A stretch of 7,966 nt of DNA from JAFGED01 sp034430835 (GTDB taxonomy: Bacteria > Chloroflexota > Anaerolineae > B4-G1), in the NCBI GenBank assembly GCA_034430835.1, contig DAOUDX010000360.1, positions 1 through 7,966 of the forward strand. The letters are read 5' to 3'. Below, piece after piece: positions 1 through 4,799 of the stretch. Position 1 is the stretch's first letter; every line of letters begins with the position of its first letter. The notes under the pieces were generated by a model. The model saw only the letters and a list, made by a program, of their open reading frames with translations. It was not told the DNA's origin and did no database searches. A program made the translations under genes and the position numbers.

Positions 1-387
1 CGCGCCGTGGAGCCAACGCCCGATATCCCCTCCGGCTACGAGATCGTCATCCGCGGCGGGCGCACACCGATGGGGCTGGACGCCATCGAGTGGGCCAAGC
101 AAGGGGAAGACCTGGGCGCGGGCGAGCTGGTGATTAACTCCATCGATGCCGACGGCACCAGAGCAGGATACGAACTCAAACTGACACGCACGATTGCTGA
201 CGCGGTATCCATCCCTGTCATCGCCTCCGGCGGCGGCGGCAGGCCCGAGCACCTCTACAATGTGCTCACCGAGGGCCACGCCGATGCCGCGCTGGTCGCC
301 TCGATCCTGCACTATGAAGAGTACACGATCCGCGAACTCAAGGACCACCTGCACCAGCGTGGGGTCAAGGTGCGGATGAATTGGTAA
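1..387 (+). CDS. hisF: Imidazole glycerol phosphate synthase cyclase subunit, C-terminal half (partial)
   Basis: This is the last 128 residues of HisF, the cyclase subunit that joins PRFAR with ammonia from HisH to give imidazole glycerol phosphate and AICAR in cytoplasmic histidine synthesis. The open frame runs in from the window edge, so the GTG at 7 is an internal Val codon and not a start. Visible family signatures are GRTPMGLDAIEWA (residues 21-33 of the fragment), the barrel strand with NSIDADGT (46-53; D49 matches the conserved Asp176 of Thermotoga HisF), the phosphate-binding IASGGGG segment, and a typical C-terminal end (GVKVRMNW). The half-barrel length and normal ending suggest the gene is intact apart from being cut by the window. 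It is followed after 12 bp by a GNAT gene and then hisA. Recognition is from sequence patterns; confidence is high. Confidence 0.95.
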   Translation, partial: RAVEPTPDIPSGYEIVIRGGRTPMGLDAIEWAKQGEDLGAGELVINSIDADGTRAGYELKLTRTIADAVSIPVIASGGGGRPEHLYNVLTEGHADAALVASILHYEEYTIRELKDHLHQRGVKVRMNW

Positions 388-399
388 GGATGATAGGAT

Positions 400-870
400 A
401 TGAGGATCGAGCGGTTTCAGGATTTTCAAGCAGACGCAGTGTCGAGCATCATCCGGCGCAATCTGACAGAAGTCAACAGCAAAGACTATCCTGAGGATAT
501 CATACGCTCACTGTTCGAGCACTTTGCCCCCGAAAACATACTGAAAAATGCGCAATCACAATACACCTTTGTCGTAATCCAAGACAGCGAGGTAGTAGGA
601 ACAGCGAGCTTGGCCGATTTCGGCTCCGCAGAAAGCCCAAACTACTATGCCGTCACGATCTTCGTGCTACCAGAGTTACACGGGCAAGGCATAGGTACCA
701 AACTGATAAAAGCTGTGGAGTTGAAAGCGTGGGAGTTAGAAGCGAAAAAGATAACAGTACGCGCATCGATAACGGCAAAGGGGTTCTATCAGAAACTGGG
801 CTACCAATTCAGAGATGGTGAGGTATTGGATGATAATCGGAACTATGTGATGGAGAAAAAGCGAGCATGA
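400..870 (+). CDS. GNAT-family N-acetyltransferase
   Basis: This 156-residue protein is a single GNAT domain, predicted to move an acetyl group from acetyl-CoA to an amine; the substrate cannot be told. Motif A is clear: a beta strand (YYAVTIFVLPELH, 82-94) followed by the acetyl-CoA pyrophosphate loop HGQGIGTKL (94-102, the Q/R-x-x-G-x-G/A signature). Motif B is seen at about 122-137 (ASITAKGFYQKLGYQF), where the GFY-x-KLGY pattern is typical. The ATG at 400 follows AAGGA at 386-390. Its stop overlaps the hisA start in ATGA, so it is probably co-transcribed and translationally coupled with hisA. By eye its base composition is clearly more AT-rich than the his genes either side, with many AAA, ATA and GTA codons, which suggests it was acquired separately. 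A role in histidine synthesis is not implied by the position alone. Confidence 0.9.
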   Translation: MRIERFQDFQADAVSSIIRRNLTEVNSKDYPEDIIRSLFEHFAPENILKNAQSQYTFVVIQDSEVVGTASLADFGSAESPNYYAVTIFVLPELHGQGIGTKLIKAVELKAWELEAKKITVRASITAKGFYQKLGYQFRDGEVLDDNRNYVMEKKRA

Positions 871-1637
871 GGACTTGGAACATCTATCCAGCGATCGATC
901 TACGACAAGGGCGCGTCGTGCGGCTGATTCAGGGGGATCCCGGCCGCGAAACGGAGTACGCTGACGACCCGTTGCACATCGCTCGGCGGTGGCAACAAGC
1001 TGGCACAGACTGGCTGCACGTGGTCAACCTGGATGGCGCGTTGGACGAAAGCGGAAACAGGAACCTGGCTGCATTGGAACACATCCTCACCACTGGGCTG
1101 AAGGTGCAATTTGGTGGCGGTATGCGCAATCCGGACAGCATCCGCCAGGCACTGGACCTGGGGGTGAGCCGCGTCGTGATCGGCACGGCGGCGGTGGAGA
1201 ACCCCGCGCTGGTCGAGGCAGCACTGGCCGAGTTCGGGCCGGAGCGCATCGCCCTGGGGCTGGATGCCCGCGCCGGCAAGGTGCGCACTCATGGCTGGCA
1301 GGAGGACACCGGCATCACTGCGGTCAAAATGGGCCAGCAGTGGGCCAACAAGGGCGTGCGCTGGGCCATCTTCACCGACGTCTCCCGCGACGGCATGTCC
1401 ACCGGGCTGAACCTGGATGCGACTGTCGAGCTTGCTCAGGCAACGGGGATGAACGTCATCGCCTCTGGAGGCGTCGCCAGCCTTGAGGACGTTCAGCGCA
1501 CGTACGATGCGGGCTTGAGCGGCGTCATCATCGGGCGGGCATTGTATGAGGGACAAGTAGTATTGGAAGAAGCGTTACATGTAGCCGCAGATTCATATCC
1601 GCGCGAAAATCTGAAACAAGCCCATAACTGGTTTTGA
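867..1637 (+). CDS. hisA: ProFAR isomerase (phosphoribosylformimino-AICAR-phosphate isomerase)
   Basis: HisA (256 residues) catalyses the Amadori isomerisation of ProFAR to PRFAR, the substrate of HisF, in the cytoplasm. The (beta/alpha)8 barrel features are all present: YPAIDLRQGRVVRL (7-20, catalytic Asp11), HVVNLDGA (51-58), FGGGMR (82-87), the second catalytic Asp133 in LGLDAR, FTDVSRDGM (169-177), and the phosphate-binding IASGGV and IIGRAL loops near the C-terminus. The ATG at 867 overlaps the GNAT stop; GGAG at 852-855 is a distant ribosome site, so coupling is likely. The protein runs about 10 residues longer than most HisA. The last 18 residues (from Val239) are encoded by, or lie beyond, a palindromic repeat at 1581-1604 and do not look like a usual HisA ending. 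The barrel itself looks complete, so the enzyme is probably active. Confidence 0.95.
   Translation: MRTWNIYPAIDLRQGRVVRLIQGDPGRETEYADDPLHIARRWQQAGTDWLHVVNLDGALDESGNRNLAALEHILTTGLKVQFGGGMRNPDSIRQALDLGVSRVVIGTAAVENPALVEAALAEFGPERIALGLDARAGKVRTHGWQEDTGITAVKMGQQWANKGVRWAIFTDVSRDGMSTGLNLDATVELAQATGMNVIASGGVASLEDVQRTYDAGLSGVIIGRALYEGQVVLEEALHVAADSYPRENLKQAHNWF
1581..1604 (+). repeat. Palindromic repeat copy A, inside the hisA 3' end
   Basis: This 24-bp stretch starts GTAGCCGCAGATTC and ends ATCCGCGC. It matches copy B (2313-2336) and copy C (2363-2386) at 21 of 24 positions each. It can fold as a 7-bp stem (1586-1592 with 1597-1603; one A-C mismatch) closed by the tetraloop TCAT. It is read in frame by hisA as VAADSYPR. 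That the element entered the gene and extended the protein is inference; the sequence match is directly visible. Confidence 0.75.
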
Positions 1638-1672
1638 CTTGTAAAATCAAGAATCATCTTGTATAATCAAGA
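1638..1672 (+). promoter_or_regulatory. Probable VapB/VapBC operator: two 15-bp direct repeats, four half-sites
   Basis: Two copies of CTTGTAWAATCAAGA (1638-1652 and 1658-1672) match at 14 of 15 positions and lie 20 bp apart. Each is an inverted pair CTTG-N6-CAAG. The half-sites therefore start at 1638, 1648, 1658 and 1668, exactly 10 bp apart and alternating in orientation, so all face the same side of the helix. They cover the -35 and -10 boxes. Antitoxins of this family commonly repress their own promoter, and occupancy here would block polymerase. That the protein binds here is inference. Confidence 0.7.
1639..1667 (+). promoter_or_regulatory. Sigma-70-type promoter of the vapBC module
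   Basis: The -35 box TTGTAA (1639-1644) and a perfect -10 box TATAAT (1662-1667) are separated by the ideal 17 bp. Transcription would start near 1674, just before the ribosome site GGAGGT (1675-1680) and the ATG at 1686. The -35 starts two bases after the hisA stop, so the module has its own promoter with almost no intergenic room. Both boxes lie inside the operator repeats described separately. Confidence 0.75.
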
Positions 1673-1685
1673 TTGGAGGTGCAAT

Positions 1686-1928
1686 ATGTCCGTATTGACC
1701 ACAACCATCACCAAGCGCGCTCAGACCGTCGTCCCGGCCGCTATTCGCCAACAACACAACATCCAGCCCGGCGACACACTGGCCTGGATAGATGACGGGG
1801 AAACGATCAAGGTCGTTCCCCTGCCCCAAGATCCAGTTCGCGCACTGCGTGGCTGCGCCAGGGGGGAAGCGTTGGTAGAACACCTGCTTGCTTCAAGGAA
1901 AGAAGAGCGCGAACGTGAACATGGATAG
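1686..1928 (+). CDS. vapB: AbrB/MazE-fold antitoxin of a VapBC-type module
   Basis: This is an 80-residue protein with an N-terminal SpoVT-AbrB/MazE swapped-hairpin DNA-binding domain (about 1-48: TTTITKRAQTVVPAAIRQQ, then IQPGDTLAWIDDG and IKVVPLP). It has a charged C-terminal tail (RALRGCARGEALVEHLLASRKEEREREHG) of the kind that wraps the toxin and blocks its active site. The start is the ATG at 1686, behind a strong GGAGGT at 1675-1680 with 5-bp spacing; a longer reading from TTG at 1659 would run through the promoter and ribosome site and is rejected. It overlaps the toxin gene by 8 bp. The likely roles are neutralising the PIN toxin and repressing its own promoter. The symbol reflects pairing with a PIN toxin; it is not an ortholog claim. 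Confidence 0.9.
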   Translation: MSVLTTTITKRAQTVVPAAIRQQHNIQPGDTLAWIDDGETIKVVPLPQDPVRALRGCARGEALVEHLLASRKEEREREHG

Positions 1929-2316
1929 ATACCTATTGGATACCTCGGCCATCCTGACCTTGATGGAAGATGAGGACGGCACAGACCGGGTCGAGGAAAT
2001 CCTGCAAAACAGCGAAGTGCTTGTCCCGTTCCCGGTTCTGCTCGAGATCTATTACATTTCGCTGCAGGAGAAATCGGAGCCAGTTGCCGACAAACGATAT
2101 GCCCTGGTTAGATATTTAGCGGTCACAGAGATCTGGTCTGTAGACGAGCCCACCCTGCTCACCGCGGCACGCCTCAAAGCAGGGTTCCGCGTTTCATTCG
2201 CCGACGCCCTCATCGCCGCCTTTGCCGTGCGCCACCAAGCCACACTGGTGCACAAAGACCCAGAATTCGAGGCGCTGGCCGACCACGTCCGGCAGGAACC
2301 ACTGCCGTACAAGTAG
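1921..2316 (+). CDS. vapC: PIN-domain ribonuclease toxin (VapC family)
   Basis: This 131-residue single PIN domain is predicted to be a Mg2+-dependent endoribonuclease; VapC toxins usually cut tRNA or rRNA, but this target is unknown. The acidic active site is complete: Asp7 in YLLDTSAIL, Glu42 in VLLEIYY, Asp95 in FADALIAA and Asp113 in VHKDPEF. The ATG at 1921 gives the standard start one turn before the LDTSAI strand; an in-frame GTG two codons upstream (1915) is possible. AAGGAAAGA (1895-1903) is too far for a normal ribosome site, so translation is probably coupled to the antitoxin through the 8-bp overlap, which would keep toxin yield low. The TAG stop (2314-2316) lies inside the first four bases of repeat copy B, so the present C-terminus may have been set by that repeat. 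Confidence 0.92.
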   Translation: MDRYLLDTSAILTLMEDEDGTDRVEEILQNSEVLVPFPVLLEIYYISLQEKSEPVADKRYALVRYLAVTEIWSVDEPTLLTAARLKAGFRVSFADALIAAFAVRHQATLVHKDPEFEALADHVRQEPLPYK

Positions 2317-2386
2317 CCGCGGATTCCGATCCGCGCGCCCGCGCTTCGGAAAGCGCGCCTGCGTAGACGCGGATTCACATCCGCGC
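2313..2386 (+). repeat. Array of three short hairpins (repeat copies B and C around a third palindrome)
   Basis: Three perfect 7-bp stems with 4-nt loops follow each other: CGCGGAT/ATCCGCG at 2318-2335 (loop TCCG), CGCGCTT/AAGCGCG at 2340-2357 (loop CGGA), and CGCGGAT/ATCCGCG at 2368-2385 (loop TCAC). The first and third are copies of one 24-bp unit (GTAG...CGCGC, 2313-2336 and 2363-2386; 21/24 identical, 50 bp apart) that also occurs at 1581-1604 in hisA. There is no T-run, so it is not a classical intrinsic terminator. It resembles REP/BIME-type intergenic elements. A role as RNA stabiliser, attenuator or insertion relic is inference. Confidence 0.8.
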
Positions 2387-2405
2387 AAAGTAAAAGGCGA
2401 GAAAA

Positions 2406-2786
2406 ATGCACATTGAACACATCGCCATCTGGACGCACGACCTTGAACGCCTCAAGGCATTCTACGAGACCTACTTTGGGGGCAAGGCAGGTGACAAGTA
2501 CGTCAATGCCGCTAAGCAGTTCGAGTCGTTCTTCTTGACCTTTTCATCCGGCGCGCGGCTGGAGATTATGCGCTCGCCCGACGTGACCCAACCGCCAGAG
2601 AATGCACGCACAGGGTACACCCACCTGGCTTTCTCGGTCGGATCCGAGGCAGAGGTCAATGCCTTGACCGCACGGTTGCAGGGCGACGGCTACCAGGTCG
2701 TCAGTAACCCACGGCGCACGGGGGATGGGTATTACGAAAGCTGTGTCCTCGATCCCGACGGCAACCGCGTGGAGATCACCGTCTGA
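2406..2786 (+). CDS. VOC-superfamily (glyoxalase/bleomycin-resistance fold) metalloprotein
   Basis: This 126-residue protein is a single vicinal-oxygen-chelate unit made of two beta-alpha-beta-beta-beta repeats. The likely metal ligands sit at the expected places: His5 (IEHIAIW), Glu53 (RLEIM), His73 (YTHLAFSV) and Glu123 (RVEITV). The ending DPDGNRVEI is a family hallmark. An H/E/H/E set is typical of glyoxalase I and close relatives, so methylglyoxal-glutathione (or another thiol adduct) lyase activity is possible; the substrate cannot be assigned from sequence. The ATG at 2406 follows a modest AAGGCGAG (2394-2401). The stop overlaps the next start by one base (TGATG), so it heads the five-gene operon, placed directly after the hairpin array. 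No promoter is obvious between the hairpins and the start. Confidence 0.88.
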   Translation: MHIEHIAIWTHDLERLKAFYETYFGGKAGDKYVNAAKQFESFFLTFSSGARLEIMRSPDVTQPPENARTGYTHLAFSVGSEAEVNALTARLQGDGYQVVSNPRRTGDGYYESCVLDPDGNRVEITV

Positions 2787-3694
2787 TGGACGTGCGCGAT
2801 CGGATTCGCGGGTGCTTGCTGGGTCTCGCTTGCGGCGACGCCGTGGGAACGGCAGTGGAATTCAAGCCCCGTGGCACCTTCCCGCCCGTCACCGACATGG
2901 TCGGCGGCGGCCCGTTTGGGCTCAGGGCGGGTGAATGGACCGACGACACGTCGATGGCTTTGTGCCTGGTGACCAGTTTGATCGAGCGCAACGGCTTCGA
3001 CCCGCACGACCAGATGGAACGCTACTGCCGCTGACAGATCGAAGGCTACCTGAGCAGCAACGGCATCTGCTTCGACATCGGCAACACTGTCGCTCGGGCA
3101 CTTGACCGTTTTCGGGCAACCGGCGAACCCTTCAGCGGCTCGACCGATCCACGCGCCGCCGGGAACGGCTCGCTCATGCGGCTCGCACCCGTGCCGATGT
3201 CCTACGCGAACGATCTGGATCAGGTCGCCCACTTCTCGGGTGAGAGCTCCCGCACCACCCACGGCGCGCGCGAGGCGGTCGATGCCTGCCGGCTGTTCGG
3301 CGTAATGATCGCCCTGGCGCTGCAGGGAGAGTCAAAGGAGACCATCCTCTCCGGCAGCTCCGACTTGGAACTAGCTCCATCAATATGCGCCATCGCCGCC
3401 GGCAGCTACAAGATCCGGATCCGTGAGGAAATCCGGGGCAGTGGGTACGTGATCAAGAGCCTGGAGGCAGTTCTCTGGTGCTTCCACCGAACGGATAGCT
3501 TTCGCGATGCCATCCTGCTTGCCACCAACCTGGGCGACGACGCTGATACCACTGCAGCCATATGCGGCCAGATCGCGGGGTCTCACTACGGTGTCCAGTC
3601 CATTCCAGAAGATTGGCTCAGGAAGCTGGCGATGAGAGAGTACATCACGCACACCGCAGATCAACTCTGTGCAATGGGAACACAAGAACGATGA
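2786..3694 (+). pseudogene. ADP-ribosylglycohydrolase (DraG family) interrupted by an in-frame TGA
   Basis: The frame encodes a full-length (302-codon) ADP-ribosylglycohydrolase, an all-alpha di-magnesium enzyme that removes ADP-ribose from proteins, nucleic acids or small molecules. Motifs run in order through one frame: GLACGDAVGT (13-22), the metal site WTDDTSM (51-57), FDIGNT (96-101), GNGSLMRLAPV (126-136), SSRTTHG (154-160), RGSGYV (217-222) and the second metal site LGDDADTT (249-256). Codon 83 (3032-3034) is TGA between RYCR and QIEGYL, where relatives I recall have a Trp, so a single TGG to TGA change would explain it. No frame shift or other damage is visible. The metal ligands fall on both sides of the stop, so neither piece should work alone. 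The 3' end overlaps the HAD start (ATGA). It is either a recent nonsense mutation, a sequencing error, or is read through. Confidence 0.85.
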
Positions 3695-4335
3695 TCAAGG
3701 CGATTCTATGGGACAACGACGGCGTTCTGGTAGACACCGAACCCCTGTTCTTTCGTGCGACGAGAGAAGTCCTGGCACGAGTTGGCGTCGATCTAACACA
3801 GGAACTTTACGCCGAACACTTGCTGAAACAGGGCAAGGGTGCCTGGCACCTTGCGGCGGAAAAAGGCGTATCGCCCGGTGAGATCGACCGTATGCGCGAG
3901 GAACGCAATGGCATCTATGAGCAATTGCTGCGCCAGGGGAACACCGTCATCGACGGTGCGGAGGAGGCACTGGCCAACTCTTACGGGAAATTCACGATGG
4001 GCATCGTCACCAGCTCCAACCCGGAGCATTTGGAGATCATCCACCAATCGACCGGCCTGCTGAAATACTTTGACTTTGTCATCACCAGTCTCTACTTCAC
4101 CAACTACAAACCGCATCCCGAACCCTACCTGGTCGGTTTCGAGAGAACCGGCTGCAGCAAGGATGAGTGTATCGTCATCGAGGATTCGCCACGGGGTCTG
4201 ATGGCGGCCAACGCCGCGGGCATCCGCTGCTTGGTCATCCCGAACAGCCTGGCAGTGGAACAGGACTTTGCTGGAGCATGGATGATATTGAACGACATCA
4301 CAGAGGTCACACCGGAGCTACTCAGAAGCATATAG
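3691..4335 (+). CDS. HAD-superfamily hydrolase, beta-phosphoglucomutase/phosphatase-like
   Basis: This 214-residue cytoplasmic HAD hydrolase probably dephosphorylates a small phosphate ester such as a sugar or nucleotide phosphate. All four HAD motifs are present: motif I DNDGVLVDTE (nucleophile Asp8, acid/base Asp10), motif II IVTSSN (Thr107/Ser108), motif III Lys140 in NYKPHPEPY, and motif IV VIEDSPRG (Glu164, Asp165) followed by GLMAANAAGI. An alpha-helical C1 cap fills about residues 16-90, as in the beta-phosphoglucomutase/phosphoglycolate phosphatase subfamily. The ATG at 3691 puts motif I at the N-terminus and overlaps the preceding stop as ATGA; an upstream in-frame start at 3562 would add 43 residues from the neighbour's coding region and is rejected. 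The substrate is not predictable from sequence, but its neighbours point toward nucleotide or ADP-ribose-derived phosphates. Confidence 0.92.
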   Translation: MIKAILWDNDGVLVDTEPLFFRATREVLARVGVDLTQELYAEHLLKQGKGAWHLAAEKGVSPGEIDRMREERNGIYEQLLRQGNTVIDGAEEALANSYGKFTMGIVTSSNPEHLEIIHQSTGLLKYFDFVITSLYFTNYKPHPEPYLVGFERTGCSKDECIVIEDSPRGLMAANAAGIRCLVIPNSLAVEQDFAGAWMILNDITEVTPELLRSI

Positions 4336-4349
4336 CTGGAGGTACAACG

Positions 4350-4799
4350 ATGAGCAATAGAAGCGAACGAGCTGTCTCCTGTTTCAGCGAAGGATTCAAC
4401 TGCGCCCAGGCGGTGATTTCGACCTGCGGGCCGGAACTAGGGCTGGATCGGGAGACCGCATTGCGCGTCGCCGGTGGCTTTGGCGGCGGGATGGGACATC
4501 TGGGGGAGGTGTGCGGCGCGGTGTCAGGCGCTTTTCTGGTCATCGGCCTCAAGTGCGGCAAGACCCAAGCAGAGGATAACGAGAAACGGGACAAGGGCTA
4601 CCGTCTCGTCCAAGAATTCGCCGACGAGTTCCGAGCCCGCAACGGATCGATCCTGTGCAGAGAGCTGCTCGGTTGCGACATACGCACGCCTGAGGACTTG
4701 GCAGAGGCCAAAGAGAAAGGGGTATTTTCCACCCTCTGTCCGAAACTCGTGGAGAACGCCGTCGAGATACTCGAGCAGATGGAGGAGGTGCTGGAGTGA
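4350..4799 (+). CDS. C_GCAxxG_C_C family putative redox protein
   Basis: This 149-residue protein belongs to the C_GCAxxG_C_C family, small putative redox-active proteins defined by four invariant Cys and a CGAxxG motif. Visible parts are the N-terminal Cys in FNCAQAV (Cys18), the glycine-rich GGFGGGMGHLGE (42-53), the motif itself VCGAVSGA (Cys55), and two later Cys in ILCRELLGCD (Cys103, Cys109) and STLCPKLV (Cys130). Eight Cys in all suggests disulfide chemistry or metal/cluster binding; no activity is proven for the family as far as I know. The ATG at 4350 has an excellent GGAGGT (4338-4343). It lies 14 bp after the HAD gene and overlaps the thymidylate-synthase-like gene (GTGA). Some family members are selenoproteins, but here all the key positions are Cys codons. 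Confidence 0.9.
   Translation: MSNRSERAVSCFSEGFNCAQAVISTCGPELGLDRETALRVAGGFGGGMGHLGEVCGAVSGAFLVIGLKCGKTQAEDNEKRDKGYRLVQEFADEFRARNGSILCRELLGCDIRTPEDLAEAKEKGVFSTLCPKLVENAVEILEQMEEVLE

Noticed and set aside
900..1556. Long antisense open frame opposite hisA (218 codons).
   Set aside because: It is a GC-rich codon shadow of hisA with no recognisable domain and no ribosome site.
1581..2386. CRISPR-like array formed by the three repeat copies.
   Set aside because: Only three copies with irregular spacing (732 and 50 bp), self-complementary units of 24 bp, and one copy within a coding gene.
2317..2405. Rho-independent terminator after vapC.
   Set aside because: The hairpins are GC-rich, but none is followed by a T-run on either strand; repeat copies are the better explanation.
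3032..3070. Selenocysteine insertion at the TGA of the ADP-ribosylglycohydrolase; CAGAT (3035-3039) pairs with ATCTG (3065-3069).
   Set aside because: The stem is only 5 bp with a 25-nt loop and no convincing bacterial SECIS apical loop. The site appears to be a Trp in relatives, not Cys, and this family is not known for Sec.
2732..3262. Antisense open frame opposite the DraG gene.
   Set aside because: It mirrors the coding bias of the sense gene and has no recognisable domain.
3562..3690. N-terminal extension of the HAD protein from 3562.
   Set aside because: It lies in another frame of the DraG coding region and would put 43 unrelated residues before motif I, which normally starts the protein.
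2786..3694. TGA reassigned to Trp (genetic code 4 or 25).
   Set aside because: TGA serves as the stop at the natural ends of hisA, the VOC gene, the C_GCAxxG gene, the histidine phosphatase and the DraG frame itself, so it is a normal stop here.
3176..3694. Separate gene starting at the internal ATG 3176.
   Set aside because: It begins in the middle of the GNGSLMRLAPV motif and is in the same frame as the upstream part; no ribosome site is seen. It is the 3' part of the interrupted gene.
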